Made by a program: the position numbers and the translations under genes. Below the pieces are notes generated by a model. The model had not been told where the DNA came from. It saw only the letters and a program-made list of their open reading frames with translations, and did not search any database. Below, in pieces: positions 19,629 through 29,254 of a DNA stretch of 64,000 nt. The stretch's first letter is position 1. Every line of letters starts with the position of its first letter. The stretch is from Hymenobacter sp. J193 (GTDB lineage Bacteria > Bacteroidota > Bacteroidia > Cytophagales > Hymenobacteraceae): NCBI RefSeq assembly GCF_024700075.1, contig NZ_JAJONE010000006.1, positions 131,110-195,109 on the forward strand, given 5' to 3'.

Positions 19629-20024
19629 ATGACGTTTAATGATGATTCCGCCGAACGATTTGAGGCTGATTTCCCCTCGTTCGACGCCTCGTTTGCCGTA
19701 ACGTATGAGGACGCACTACGCCTGGTGCGGGGGTATCTGCGCACCTACGAGCCGGCGGCCCTGCACAAGCTACTGGACCGCTGCGCAGACCTGAATCTGG
19801 CCGTTGATGCACAGCAGTTGCACCGGGTGTACTATGGTCCACTGGTTAAGCAGGAGCCTAAATTAATTCGGAACCTGCTGGGCGTGTTCGGCTATCAAGC
19901 CATGTTGCTGGGCTTCGATGTCGGGCCGATACGGGGCAAGACGTGCTACATGCTCTTCCTGAAGACGAAGGGCCGTCTGGACCGCTTTCAGCAGGAGCTA
20001 GCTGCCTTCGACGCGGAAGTATAG
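19629..20024 (+). CDS. hypothetical protein
   Basis: 131 residues, no family recognised. The protein is acidic at the N-terminus (MTFNDDSAERFEADFPSFDA) and otherwise helical with Leu/Arg-rich segments, without membrane or signal sequence. The start is set by the TATCTTTG box at 19593. Its stop touches a sequence resembling a Tn3-type terminal repeat (20024-20066). It lies between the restriction operon and the plasmid mobilisation region. Confidence 0.6.
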   Translation: MTFNDDSAERFEADFPSFDASFAVTYEDALRLVRGYLRTYEPAALHKLLDRCADLNLAVDAQQLHRVYYGPLVKQEPKLIRNLLGVFGYQAMLLGFDVGPIRGKTCYMLFLKTKGRLDRFQQELAAFDAEV

Positions 20025-20066
20025 GGGCATACCCATCTTCCAATCGGGCGGATTTGCACGCCAAGC
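20024..20066. repeat. solitary Tn3-type end-like sequence
   Basis: It starts with GGGG and contains GGGCGGATTTGCACGCCAAGC (20046-20066), which matches 19 of 21 bases of the inner part of the inverted repeats bounding the small resolvase element at 60245-61041. No partner end or transposase is nearby, so it is probably a relic. Confidence 0.4.
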
Positions 20067-20179
20067 ATAGTTTTGGCCTACTTACGGGCCGCTAGAGTTG
20101 GAACAGAATTTCTCGTGAGGAGCGAGGCATTCTACTTCTCTGTATTTTTAAGCTTTCCCCCTTCCCATCGGCCCCGCGT

Positions 20180-20719
20180 ATGGACCAGCTCCGCATGATA
20201 GAGTACCAGCCGCGCCACTGGCGCGTGGTGTATCCAGCGGTTGTGTTGCAGCATGAGGCGCTGTTTCAGCAGGGCAAAGCTTTGCACACGGCCGCGCCGC
20301 TGGAAGCGGAGCAAATCTACCGGCGTATCATGGCCGCCTGCGGGGAGCTGCACCTGGATGCGGTGTCGCACCTGGGAATGCTGCTCAACAACCGGACGCC
20401 CGGCCTGGGCCTCACATACCTGATGCAGGCATTTATGCAGGCCCGGCTGCTGTTTCCCAAATCCTTCGAGGAAGGCCGGGATGTGCTGCTCTACGAATCC
20501 ACGGGCAACGGCTTTGTACTAACTGCCTACTATGCCATGGGCGTGGAGCTGCAGAAAGCGAAGCGCTGGACCGAGGCGCTGGCCCTGTTCGAGTTCCTGG
20601 TGCTGATTAACCCAAAGGACAATCACGGGGCCGGGCGGTGGATTGCGGGCCTTAAGGAGCGGATAGCGGCGGCGGGAGGAAACCCGGACCCGGAAGCTAT
20701 TTCACTGGTAAGGCCCTAA
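20180..20719 (+). CDS. hypothetical helical (TPR-like) protein
   Basis: 179 residues, all-helical in appearance. The segment TEALALFEFLVLINPKDNHG and the preceding helices have the spacing of tetratricopeptide repeats (A at positions 8 and 20, P at the end). A protein-binding role is possible but no partner is known. It has its own terminator downstream (20744-20777) and probably is monocistronic. Confidence 0.6.
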   Translation: MDQLRMIEYQPRHWRVVYPAVVLQHEALFQQGKALHTAAPLEAEQIYRRIMAACGELHLDAVSHLGMLLNNRTPGLGLTYLMQAFMQARLLFPKSFEEGRDVLLYESTGNGFVLTAYYAMGVELQKAKRWTEALALFEFLVLINPKDNHGAGRWIAGLKERIAAAGGNPDPEAISLVRP

Positions 20720-20743
20720 ATAACTATCAAAGAAGTGGTGTAA

Positions 20744-20777
20744 AAAGAGGCCCGGCTACTTGTAGCCGGGCCTCTTT
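20744..20777. terminator. bidirectional intrinsic terminator
   Basis: AAAGAGGCCCGGCTA, loop CTTG and the exact complement, with A-run before and T-run after. It serves the plus-strand gene ending at 20719 and the minus-strand gene ending at 20776. Confidence 0.85.
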
Positions 20778-20991
20778 AGTTTGATTGAGTACGCTGGTGA
20801 GGCGGTGTCCAGTCCGTCCACGTCCGGGTGGTCTGGCAGCAGGTACACTGCATTCTCAACTCCGTGGCAACGGGCGACACGTCCAGTACCTCATCGTGGG
20901 CATGGAGCGTTTCCTCACCGCAAGTACTGCACATCAGTAGCTCGGTGCCGGCTATCATATCCTCCATAAAGCTTAGCTCGTCGTCTTGCAT
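20776..20991 (-). CDS. small zinc-ribbon-like protein
   Basis: 71 residues with two Cys-x-x-Cys knuckles (LLMCSTCGEET and MQCTCCQTTRTW), the pattern of a zinc ribbon. The acidic N-terminus and short length suggest a nucleic-acid or protein adaptor. It lies downstream of the Fic gene on the same strand (20 bp away), so it could be the last gene of the mobilisation operon. Confidence 0.6.
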   Translation of the reverse strand: MQDDELSFMEDMIAGTELLMCSTCGEETLHAHDEVLDVSPVATELRMQCTCCQTTRTWTDWTPPHQRTQSN

Positions 20992-21011
20992 GGTCGGGTG
21001 GTTAGGTAGGG

Positions 21012-22420
21012 TTAGCGTTCAATTCCGCCACTGTCGCGGCCGACGTTAGGGCCACCGCGGTCAATCGTTTTGGGTGGTTTTTCCAGCACGCTAACTGAGT
21101 TGCGCAGTTCGTCGGTGTACTTGTTGCTGCTCAGGCTCGGGATGCTGCCGGCGGCCAGCATGGCCTTATGGGCGTTTTCCTGGTTCATGCCCGCAATAGC
21201 CGGGCTGCGCTCCACAAACCTGGCTACCTCCCGCAGGCGGGCGGCATCGAGTCCCTTGCCGTTTTCTTCCAAGCCCCTGGCTACCTCGCGGGCAGCTTTG
21301 ATAAAGAGCGGCTGGGCCTCCTCGTGGGTTTTGGGCACAATGGCAGCCGGGTTAGCCGTGCGCTCAGCGGCTGCCGGTACTGAGGCTTGCGGCTGCCGCT
21401 GAGGTGTCACCAGTTCCTTGCCCTCGGCCAGCTGCGCCACCTGCACCGACGAAGCCCGTAGCCGCCTGGCGTCTTCCAAGTCCAACGTCATATCCTTCAT
21501 GCCGGGATGCTTCAGAATCTTGTCAGCGGCCAGCTGCATTTCAATGATGCCGGGACCTTTGATGGCGACGGGGTCATGGGTAACCGCTGAAACCCGCTGG
21601 GCCAGCTTTACGCCCTGGTCATAATTGCCGGGGCCGGGCATATTGGCAATGACGTTCGCCGCCCGGTAGCCGGTCACCTCCAACTCCCGCCGGGCATCCA
21701 TTGCCTTCATGGCCGGCGACAATTCCGGGGGCGCGGCAGCCAAGCTGGGGGTGCGCAGCTTTTCGGCCGCAACTCCCGGGGCCGGCGTCGTTATCTGCTG
21801 CAACATTTCCCGCAGGGGCTTGAGGTTTTTATCGGCCTCGGCCGGGGGTACAGCCGGACCATTGCCTCGTCGCGGCTGCGGTTCAGCACTTCGGGCGAGA
21901 TTTTCCCAAAGTCCACCTGGTAGCCAGCTTCCTTGCCCAACTGGGTAACCATTGCCTGCAGGGTGCGGCCGTTGCCCTCGCGGAAAGCATGGGTGTGGTT
22001 GTACTGGTCCATGTAGTAGGCAGCCCGCTCGGTGAACTTGTCTTGGTCCAGGCCTTTCAAGCCGTTCTCCTTACCCAGCTGCTCCCCGATGGCCCCTAGC
22101 CGCTGCTCTATCTCCTTGTGCGGGGCATAGGTCATGGTTTCCTTGAAGCCGGTAACGTAGGTGGCCTTGTTACCCTGAAATCCCCGGTCAGCCCGCGTCT
22201 CGCCGGCCCACTGGTACACGTCCTCAAAAAGCTTTTTGTGTAGCTCTTTCAAGTGGGCATGGTCAAACTGCCCGCCCTGGATGCCGCCCGACTCATTGAG
22301 TTTGGCCAGCTTGGGCAAGGCGCTATCATTCTCCACCTGCCGTAGCACTTCGGCATCCTTGATACCGAATTTATTGAGTAGTACCCCGTTTTCGTCGCTG
22401 AACTTGTCGTTGGCTGCCAT
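21012..22420 (-). CDS. Fic-domain AMP transferase-like toxin (one frameshift)
   Basis: About 469 residues. The N-terminal half is a Fic domain with the active-site motif HAFREGNGRTLQ (catalytic His, flap region GNKATYVTG upstream). Fic enzymes usually transfer AMP to a target protein. The C-terminal ~260 residues are Ala/Glu-rich and unlike known domains; in the related VbhT toxin this region carries a secretion signal. The frame breaks in a C-run at 21844-21848, and one added C joins both halves. The gene lies downstream of a VbhA-like antitoxin and of the coupling protein genes. Confidence 0.82.
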
Positions 22421-22438
22421 TCGCTGGGTGATTACGGG

Positions 22439-22690
22439 TTACTGCTCAGTTGCTGCCGGCGTGCCGTACTTGGCCTGCAGGCGGGCGCGATTCAGCTCGT
22501 CCACCTGGTCTAAGGTCAGTTCCCCATCGACGTAGCGCTGCATCAGGGCCATTACCTCCTCGCTGGGCGCGGGGCCGTTGCTCATCAGAATAGAAACCGA
22601 GTTGGAGGCGTGGCGCTCCCGCTCCTGGCGGGCGCTCAGCTGCTCGGGCGTTAAGCCGGCGGCGGCGGGGGCAAACGTAGGTACTTGCAT
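22439..22690 (-). CDS. VbhA-like antitoxin for Fic protein
   Basis: 83 residues. The segment around PSEEVMALMQRYVDGELTLD closely follows the VbhA antitoxin family pattern (helical, 'G-E-T-L/I-x-x-V'). Class I Fic antitoxins place a (S/T)xxxE(G/N) helix in the Fic active site. The equivalent stretch here reads SILMSNG, so the inhibitory Glu may be replaced. The gene is 18 bp upstream of the Fic gene, as expected for a toxin-antitoxin pair in which the antitoxin is made first. Confidence 0.7.
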   Translation of the reverse strand: MQVPTFAPAAAGLTPEQLSARQERERHASNSVSILMSNGPAPSEEVMALMQRYVDGELTLDQVDELNRARLQAKYGTPAATEQ

Positions 22691-22791
22691 AGAATTCTGG
22701 TAGAGAGAGTGGATATCACTTAAACGAAAAACAGGGCTTGAACGTCGCTTTTTGGCCCTTTTTCAGGTTATTCAGCAGCAATTTTTACACC

Positions 22792-25077
22792 TCATGCCAA
22801 GGTGTTTACGTGCAGGGCCAACGTATCCCGCACCTCCTGGCGCACCCGCATGAAATTTTCCTGCACCGCGTCGGCCAAGGCCTTCTCCGGGTCGTCGTCT
22901 GGCCCACCAAAGCTCACCATCGGGTGCAGGGAAACTGCTCCCCCGTCCACTCGGGCCGGGTGATAGTACCCTGGAAAAAGGTGCTCTCGGTTTCCACCGT
23001 CTGCCCGATGAACTCCCCCTGCTGCAAGCCGATGGTGTCCTGCACCCGAACGAGGTTGCGCTCCTGGTAGCTGGTGCTTTGGTTGGAACTGCTGTTGCGG
23101 CTGCCGGTACCGCCCTGGCTCGTGCCGGTGCTGGTGCTTATCATTTCCTTGTCTTCGCGGCCTACCAGCTCCGAAATGAACTTGGCCGTTTCCAGCGAGT
23201 TCACCTTGCCGAAAAACTGGTTGTTCAGGTTCGACACCATTACCTGCATCTTCTCCTTTCCGTAGGCATCCGTCATCTGGCTCAGGTCCTGCGTCATGTA
23301 CACCATCGCCACCTTGTTGCTACGGGCCGTGGCCGGTATCACCTCCAGGCCGGGCACGTAGATGGTCGCGGCCTCGTCGAGGAACACGTAGCTGCGGTGC
23401 TTGCGCTGCTGGTTCATCAGCTTCAGCGCTACCGTTATTACGCACGACACCACCGGCGAAAACGTCTCCTTCAGGGTGGGGTCGTTGCCGATGCACAGCA
23501 GCTTAGGGGCCTTCGGGTCATTCAGATTGAGCGAGAAGCCTTCCCCCTCGGCTTCGTTGGGCGTCAGCACCCACACGATTTGCGGGCTGTTAATCCGGGT
23601 TAGAATCACCTGCAGCGTGCCCACGACGGCGGCTATCTGCTTTTCCGCTTTTTGCTTCACGGCAGTAATGATGGACCTAGCCAGGTCGCCACTCTCTAGG
23701 TCTGTATCGAGCATACTCAAAACGTGCTTGAAGTCGTCGTGCATCGCCGTAGCTACGACGTGGGGAATGGTGCACAGCGCCGGGTAGTGCTTGCGGTAAA
23801 ACCAGATGATGCTGGTCAGATACGCCACGGCGCTGGTATCGAAGAACTCCATCTTGCGGATGCTGGATGGATTCAGGTTATTGATGATGGCCCGGCTGTA
23901 CTCCTCGGCAAAGGCTACCACGGGCATATCATCGGGCCGCAGCGGGTTCACCCGCTCACTGCGCGTCAGGTCCCGGAAGTTGATGATGTGCAGCTGTACC
24001 GGCGGCTCGTCCTGCTCCTGCTCGGCAGTGGTCAGCTTGGCCGTGGCCTTGCCCATCATGCTATCGGCATACTTCGCTGCCTGCTGCTTCTCTTTCTCGC
24101 GCTGGCGCTCGGCCAAAACCAAGGCTTTCTGCGCGGTTTCCGCCAGCACCGGAAACTTAAAGTCGTAGATGAGGCCGGCGAAATTCTTGTAGGCAAACTG
24201 CTCTACCATCGGCTCCCCTATCGAGAAGGTCTTGCCCGCGCCGGCCCCGCCCAGTACCAGCGTGCCCCGGTAGGGGTTGGCAATGGTTATCCAACCACCA
24301 TCTGCCGTGCGGAAATAGATGCCGTCCGGCGTTTCTATCTTCTTGCGCTCGGTGGTCAGCCCGAAGGCCGGGCGCTTGGTAGTGGCCCACAACAGCCCCA
24401 CCAGCCCACAGCTGGCCAGTACGGCAGTAGCGGCACCCGGATACCCGAACGTGATAAAGCCGGGCGTGTAGTGGTGCATATTCAGCAGCACGTAGCCAGC
24501 AATCAGGAACACGGCCGCGCCTACTCCGGCCACCACACGGAATGCCTTTTGGTTGATGGGCTTGCGCTTCGGCTTGCCCGGCACCGTAGCCGGGGCCTTC
24601 TGCACGAACACCAGCACGAGGCCCGCCAGCAGCAGCAGTGCCCGCAGCCACACCCCGGCCGGGCCGTAGAACTTGGCCGCCTTCACCAGCAGCTTCGACT
24701 TGAACCCCTGGCCCGCCTTCGCTACAGCCTCGGCGCGGGCCACGCTTTTACTCAGCGCCTGGTCGGTGGCGTGAGTCGCGGATACGGCAGCCTGTGCTCC
24801 CCCCTCCCCTACTACCTGGCCAGCTTCGAGCTGCGCCTTGGCAATCCTGCGCTGCCGCTGGCGCTCATTGATGGCGGCAATCCGGGCGGCGAGTTTTTTC
24901 CTTGGGAGTAAGGGCCTTTATCTCGGGCTGGGTGAGCTGCACGGCCCGGGCCTGGGCTATCTCGTCACGATGCAGCAGCGTGTAATACTCGCCGCCGATG
25001 ATGGCCAGCAGTAGCAGGGCGAAAATCAGACCGACGTTCTGGGTGTTGGGCGCGGCCCTGGGTGGTTGGCTAGACAT
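22792..25077 (-). CDS. type IV coupling protein, TraG/TraD/VirD4-like (two frameshifts)
   Basis: About 760 residues after correction. Two N-terminal membrane regions (VGLIFALLLLAIIGGEYYTL and later LRALLLLAGLVLVFV) anchor it. The ATPase has Walker A VLGGAGAGKTFSIGEP and Walker B SYVFLDEAATIYVPG. It should bring the relaxase-DNA complex to the mating pore. The frame is broken at the A-run 24894-24899 (one A too many, separating the first 60 residues) and at 22929-22931 (one base missing, so the last ~46 residues, ending HVNTLA, are in another frame). It sits downstream of the relaxase genes. Confidence 0.85.
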
Positions 25078-25118
25078 AACTGTGTAGAGGGTTGTTGGAA
25101 AGGATAAGGGTGGTGGCG

Positions 25119-26137
25119 CTACATTTCAATATCAAGCTCCCCGGCTGTGCGGCCTCGCTTCTCGCCTATGCTCTCGGTCTGCTCGTCGCGGCCCCGGCCG
25201 GAACGGACGGCCTGTTGCAAGGCGCGGAGGGCACTGGTAGCCGCTTGCTGCTGCTGAGGCTGCTCCCGGCCGGTGGTCAACAGGTGGTACGCGTTATCAA
25301 TGGGCTCCCCCGCCTTCGCCCGGCGTTCGACGGTGGCCAGTGAACGGTAAAAGGTCTTATCGTACTCGCGGCCCTGGGCTATCTTCTGCACCCGCGCTGG
25401 GTCAAGCTGCTGCGCCTTCGGCACCTGCTTGTTCAGTACCCCTACCCGCTCTCCAATCTTGGCGGCACGGCTGGCATCGCGGCTAGCATCCCGCTGCTTG
25501 ACCTTCACCTTTTCGTGCTCCTGTGCGGTGTAGGTAAACTGCTTCTCGAACTGCTTGCCCGCCTGGGTCTGCCAGTTCATTAAGTCGAACCGCTGCCGGC
25601 GGCCGGCGGGGTTGAGGCTTATCTTCTGGCTCCGGTCGCGGGCACTCACGATGACGTGAATATGCGTTTGCAGACCAGACTTCTTCTCGCCCGTCTGAGC
25701 TTGGCCGGCGGCCACCTCGGGGTCAGTGCCACGGTAGCTTCTGTCTTGGTGGATGGTGGCCCCCAAACCAAATCCTCACTGCGCAGCTGCCGTCCTTCCT
25801 TTAGGTTAAAGTTGCCGGCGTACTGCTCCATCACTGCCCGCGTGTAGGCTTTCAGCTTCTGTTCGTCATTACCGATATGCTCCAACTCGTCGGCGCTGGG
25901 GCTAATCACCAACGAGTAAAACTTGGCATCATCCGCCCGCAATCCTTTCACGTTAGTGTCGATTTCCTGCATCAGTTCTGCCGCTTCAATCCCGTCGCGG
26001 TCAGCCCCGAAAAACGTTGCTGTCTGCCCATCTTTAGCCGCTTCCTGCTTCAGATAATTGAGCGTCTGCGCGCTGCTGCCGCTGTTATTGTAAGCGGCTT
26101 TACCGTGCGTCGCGGGGTTGATTAGCTTAACGTACAT
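25119..26137 (-). CDS. plasmid relaxase / mobilisation protein (one frameshift)
   Basis: About 340 residues. It starts MYVKLINPATHGKAAYNNSG and resembles Bacteroidota mobilisation proteins of the DUF5712 type. The metal-binding histidine motif is visible as LQTHIHVIVSARDRSQK, the H-x-H pair of relaxases, and a possible catalytic Tyr is in AQTLNYLKQE. It would nick oriT and stay bound to the DNA. The frame breaks in a G-run at 25760-25764; one added G joins DLVWG to ATIHQDRSYRGTD. It follows the accessory protein by 6 bp. Confidence 0.75.
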
Positions 26138-26143
26138 GCTGGC

Positions 26144-26668
26144 TTAGCTGCTCAGTTCGGTATCTTTTTTCCCCGACTGCCCCTCCCCTACTCTCTTTCC
26201 TGAACCAACGGGCTGAGTACCGGTTAGCGCCTCTTTTAGCTGCCGCTCTACGGCCTCGTCATTCTGCTGCCGTAGCTTCTTCAGCGTCTCCCGGTGTGCC
26301 GCCAACTGGCCTTCACTGAGTAGGCTCAACTGGCCATTCAGGTTGTTGACCAGGATTTCATTCATCCGTAAAACCCGCTCCAGCGTGATACGGGACCGAA
26401 GCATTTCTTCCAGCATCGGGAGCAGTAAGCTGCGCTCCTCCTCCTGCATATAGCTGAAAACCCGGTCGCCCAGCTTCTTCACCTGCTGCATTATTAGCTG
26501 GCCCTCGCGGGCCACATCGTCCGCTGGGTTGAGTTGCCGGCTTGTGAAGTAGTCCAACGCTGCCTCGGTGTATTCACCAAGACTCATTTTCAGCCGGGTG
26601 GCAGCTTTCGTGGCGGCCCCGTGGCTGCTTGCATTTACCCGAATCTGCGGCTTCTGCTCTTTGGCCAT
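26144..26668 (-). CDS. mobilisation accessory protein (MobC/BtgA-like)
   Basis: 174 residues. The N-terminus (QIRVNASSHGAATKAATRLK, then MSLGEYTEAALDYF) looks like a ribbon-helix-helix DNA-binding module, as in relaxosome accessory proteins. The rest is a long helical coiled region. It would bind oriT and help the relaxase encoded 6 bp downstream. It is the first gene of the minus-strand mob operon, with a candidate oriT upstream. Confidence 0.75.
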   Translation of the reverse strand: MAKEQKPQIRVNASSHGAATKAATRLKMSLGEYTEAALDYFTSRQLNPADDVAREGQLIMQQVKKLGDRVFSYMQEEERSLLLPMLEEMLRSRITLERVLRMNEILVNNLNGQLSLLSEGQLAAHRETLKKLRQQNDEAVERQLKEALTGTQPVGSGKRVGEGQSGKKDTELSS

Positions 26669-26765
26669 TTCTACAGCTGAAACAGTGGCTAGGACTACGA
26701 TTCAACGATAATATGTGAGCAAATACACACTGTAAATCAGTATGTTATGATATATAATCACATAT

Positions 26766-26828
26766 TTTCAGCTCTGCTGAAATACAAGTAACACAAATAC
26801 AAAGCTTTAGCGCCGTATTTGTGTTACT
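26766..26828. other. candidate origin of transfer (two inverted repeats)
   Basis: A 7-bp inverted repeat (TTTCAGC, TCT, GCTGAAA) is followed by a perfect 14-bp one (AGTAACACAAATAC at 26787 and its complement at 26815-26828, 14-base loop). They lie about 100 bp upstream of the mob operon in an AT-rich stretch. This is where mobilisable plasmids usually carry oriT. The nick site is not identifiable. Confidence 0.4.
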
Positions 26829-27128
26829 CTTCTTGCTAAAAAGAAATGAACGAGTATCAGTACGGCTTTACCTGCCCGATGTTGTCTACGGCCGTGAAAT
26901 TACCAGCTGCCACTATTGCTAAGACTACCGCTAAGCTACGAGTTAGAATTACTACCCCATGGCCTAGATTGGTGCTCTCTTTCTTTTCTGATGCGCCACC
27001 TTCTATTTGATGTGTTACACCAGTCAGGCCATTGGGAGAAAAAGCCTGCTTAACCTTCTACTAACCGCTTTCCACCTTTCTACCAGAAACCCCTTGGTAT
27101 CGCTGTAATCCCTCTTTAATCATTTTCT
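26829..27128. other. AT-rich spacer between mob and par regions
   Basis: No convincing gene. A 54-codon frame from ATG 26846 has no recognised features and atypical composition. The stretch separates the candidate oriT from the partition repeats. Confidence 0.4.
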
Positions 27129-27608
27129 CACTACTTCACCACTTCGCTACTTTAAAATACGCATCTCATTACACCTGCTGATCATTTATTCGCTACCTCG
27201 CTACTTGACTACTTCGCCACCTAAAAAAGTTAGACATCAGGTTAATGTTTAATTTCTTCACCACCTCGCTACTTAACCACATCGCTACCTAAAAAGCCCA
27301 AATGATTAGTACTACACTGTTCGATGCTTCACTACTTCACCACTTGGCTACTTCGCTACCTACACTATCAATGCACCATCTTTTCCTCACTACTTCGCTA
27401 CCTGACTACTTCGCTACTGATGCCATATCAACACTCTCGTTTTTTCGCTACTTCACCACTTGACCACCTCGACACCTTTTACTATTATATTTAATTTGCT
27501 ACTTCACCACTTCGCTACTTGACTACTTAGATTTATTGCTACGTCGCTACTTAACTACCTCACTTCGTCGCTACCTCGCTACTTCGCCACGTAACTACTT
27601 CGCCACTT
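27129..27608 (+). repeat. centromere-like array: 36 units of 8 bp in eight clusters
   Basis: Eight tracts of contiguous 8-bp units with consensus CRCYACYT (for example CACTACTT, CACCACTT, CGCTACTT, GACTACTT). Cluster starts are 27129 (3 units), 27191, 27259, 27330, 27388, 27446, 27497 (4 units each) and 27537 (9 units). Start-to-start spacing is 40-71 bp. All units point the same way. The last cluster ends 6 bp before the -7 box of the parA promoter. The layout resembles the heptad arrays bound by ribbon-helix-helix omega proteins of plasmid pSM19035. It is therefore read as the partition site and autoregulatory operator for the ParA/ParB-type genes that follow. Confidence 0.8.
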
Positions 27609-27614
27609 TTTATG

Positions 27615-27622
27615 TATGTTTG
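27615..27622 (+). promoter_or_regulatory. parA promoter -7 box
   Basis: TATGTTTG fits TAnnTTTG. It lies 58 bp before the parA ATG and directly after the nine-unit repeat cluster, so protein bound to that cluster would cover the -33 region and repress. Confidence 0.6.
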
Positions 27623-27680
27623 CGCTATCCGCCTGACTGACCACCCGGCGTAAAGTTCTTTAACCCTAACCAGTAAACCC

Positions 27681-28456
27681 ATGCCCAAAATTATCAGCTT
27701 TGCCACTCAAAAGGCGGCTCCGGTAAATCAACCCTACTACTCGTGCTCGCCGCTCCCCTGGCCACTGAGTATGGGCTAAAGATTGCCGTTCTGGATTGCG
27801 ACTATCAGCAAAGCATCGTCAAAACCCGTGCTCAGCTGGACGCGCACAACCTGGCTAACCTTCAGAAAACCGACCCGGCGGCCAAGTACCCCTACGATGT
27901 ATTCCCGCTGGCCCTGGATAAGATTTTCGAGTTCATCGACAATCCCGATAATCAGGACTACGACCTTATCATCATCGACGTACCCGGCCGGGCCGATGGC
28001 GACGATGTTTTCAACGCTCTCACGGCCTGCGACGCTGTAATTGTGCCCCTGGTATCGGATTACCTGGACCGGGCCTCTACGGCGGAGTTTATGGGCATTC
28101 TGGAAGCTATCAAGCAGTCTGCGGAGGAAGCTCAGTTGGATTTCCAATACTTCGGCCTTCCAACCAAGCGCGTCGCCGGCCGACGCGAAGAAAAGGACAT
28201 GGATGAGTACATCGACGGGCTGGGCCTCTCGCGCCTCAACTCCTCCCTGGGCCTGCGCACCGCCTACAGCCGGGCCTCGACGCTCTATAGCTTGCTCAAC
28301 CCTACCTACCGCACCTACGCGGGTGGCAACAAGGACACGGATGCCGAAATACGCCGCGTGTGTGAGGAACTGATAGAACGCCTGGGCTTGCCCCAGCGCA
28401 AAGCAGGGAACCAGCTCAGCGAGTCGGCCGATACGTCAACCACTAAAACCAACTAA
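27681..28456 (+). CDS. parA: ParA-type partition ATPase (one frameshift)
   Basis: About 258 residues. The deviant Walker A is KGGSGKST (near residue 12), with IAVLDCDYQQS (Walker A') and LIIIDVPGRADGDD (Walker B) following. It is a short ParA of the type Ib class without an N-terminal DNA-binding domain. It moves plasmid copies on the nucleoid. The frame breaks at about 27709-27714; one added G (AAG GGC GGC) restores the Walker A, which otherwise is out of frame with the body. The next gene starts 3 bp after its stop. Confidence 0.9.
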
Positions 28457-28459
28457 GCA

Positions 28460-29035
28460 ATGGGTATCGAGAAACCAAAAATCGAGCCTCGGCAGCGTAT
28501 TCCCGTCTCTGCTGAGCGACGGAATCAGGCCCGGGCGGGCATGGATGGGGAGCTAGTCAAATCAACCAGTGCCACGGCTGCTGACGCTGCGCCGGCGGCT
28601 GTGGCCACCCCTGCAGTAGCCCCGCTGGCTCCGGTCGATGCTACGGTGCCTCCGGTGCCTCCGGAGCCAACGCCGGCCCCCGTAGCGGCTCCCGAGCCTG
28701 CAGCTGCATCGACCAGCCAGCCAGCACCGCCTGTTCAGGCGATGGCCACGGTGGCCCCCACGCTGCCGGCAGCCGCTCCAATGGCTAGCTCCGCTGCGCG
28801 GCCCCGGCGTGGGCGTAAGCCAGCCGCCCCGGATGCTGTGCTGATGGAAACCGAACGCTCGGTAAAAATTCCGGAAAGTGTCTGGAATGAGATTCGGCTG
28901 GCGCTGGTGCTGCTGCCCAAAGGGGAGGATAGCCCGGTTAGCATAAAGGCGTACTTGGTCGCCGCCCATCGGCACTATGAGGCGCAGCTGCGCAAGCAGG
29001 GCAAGCTACCGGCTAAGCCAGCGGAGAGTAAATAG
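28460..29035 (+). CDS. putative centromere-binding partner of ParA
   Basis: 191 residues. A basic N-terminus is followed by a long Ala/Pro/Val-rich linker (about 35-120) and a C-terminal folded region with RSVKIPESVWNEIRLALVLL and then SPVSIKAYLVAAHRHYEAQL. This resembles the strand-helix-helix of ribbon-helix-helix proteins. Position directly after parA and next to the repeat array makes it the likely ParB equivalent. The Pro-rich linker is unusual for this role. The family assignment is by context. Confidence 0.65.
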   Translation: MGIEKPKIEPRQRIPVSAERRNQARAGMDGELVKSTSATAADAAPAAVATPAVAPLAPVDATVPPVPPEPTPAPVAAPEPAAASTSQPAPPVQAMATVAPTLPAAAPMASSAARPRRGRKPAAPDAVLMETERSVKIPESVWNEIRLALVLLPKGEDSPVSIKAYLVAAHRHYEAQLRKQGKLPAKPAESK

Positions 29036-29193
29036 CGTAATTTGCAGCACTGGTTAGGGGTAAGTCGTCGGTTTGGTCGCCGGCACTTGGCTTCTCCTTT
29101 CTGGCGCTGTAGCGCCAACCAAGGGCAGTTCCTACCAGGGCTGCCCTTGTTGTTACCTGCTTTCTGAGGTCAATGCACCTCCTGACATAGAAG

Positions 29194-29223
29194 AGCCCCG
29201 GCCTGAACAAGCCGGGGCTTTTT
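29194..29223 (+). terminator. intrinsic terminator after partition operon
   Basis: AGCCCCGGC and its exact complement GCCGGGGCT flank an 8-base loop, followed by a T-run. It lies 160 bp after the partition operon. The stretch before it also holds two smaller hairpins (GGCGCTGTAGCGCC near 29103). Confidence 0.8.
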
Positions 29224-29254
29224 GTTGATGCACTTGAGTAGGGGAGGGGAGAGG

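Noticed and set aside
26846..27010. Small gene upstream of the partition repeats
   Set aside because: The 54-codon frame has no ribosome-binding signal, family pattern or neighbour context that supports it.
27129..27608. CRISPR array
   Set aside because: The repeats are contiguous 8-bp units within clusters, not 25-40 bp repeats with unique spacers, and no cas genes are present.
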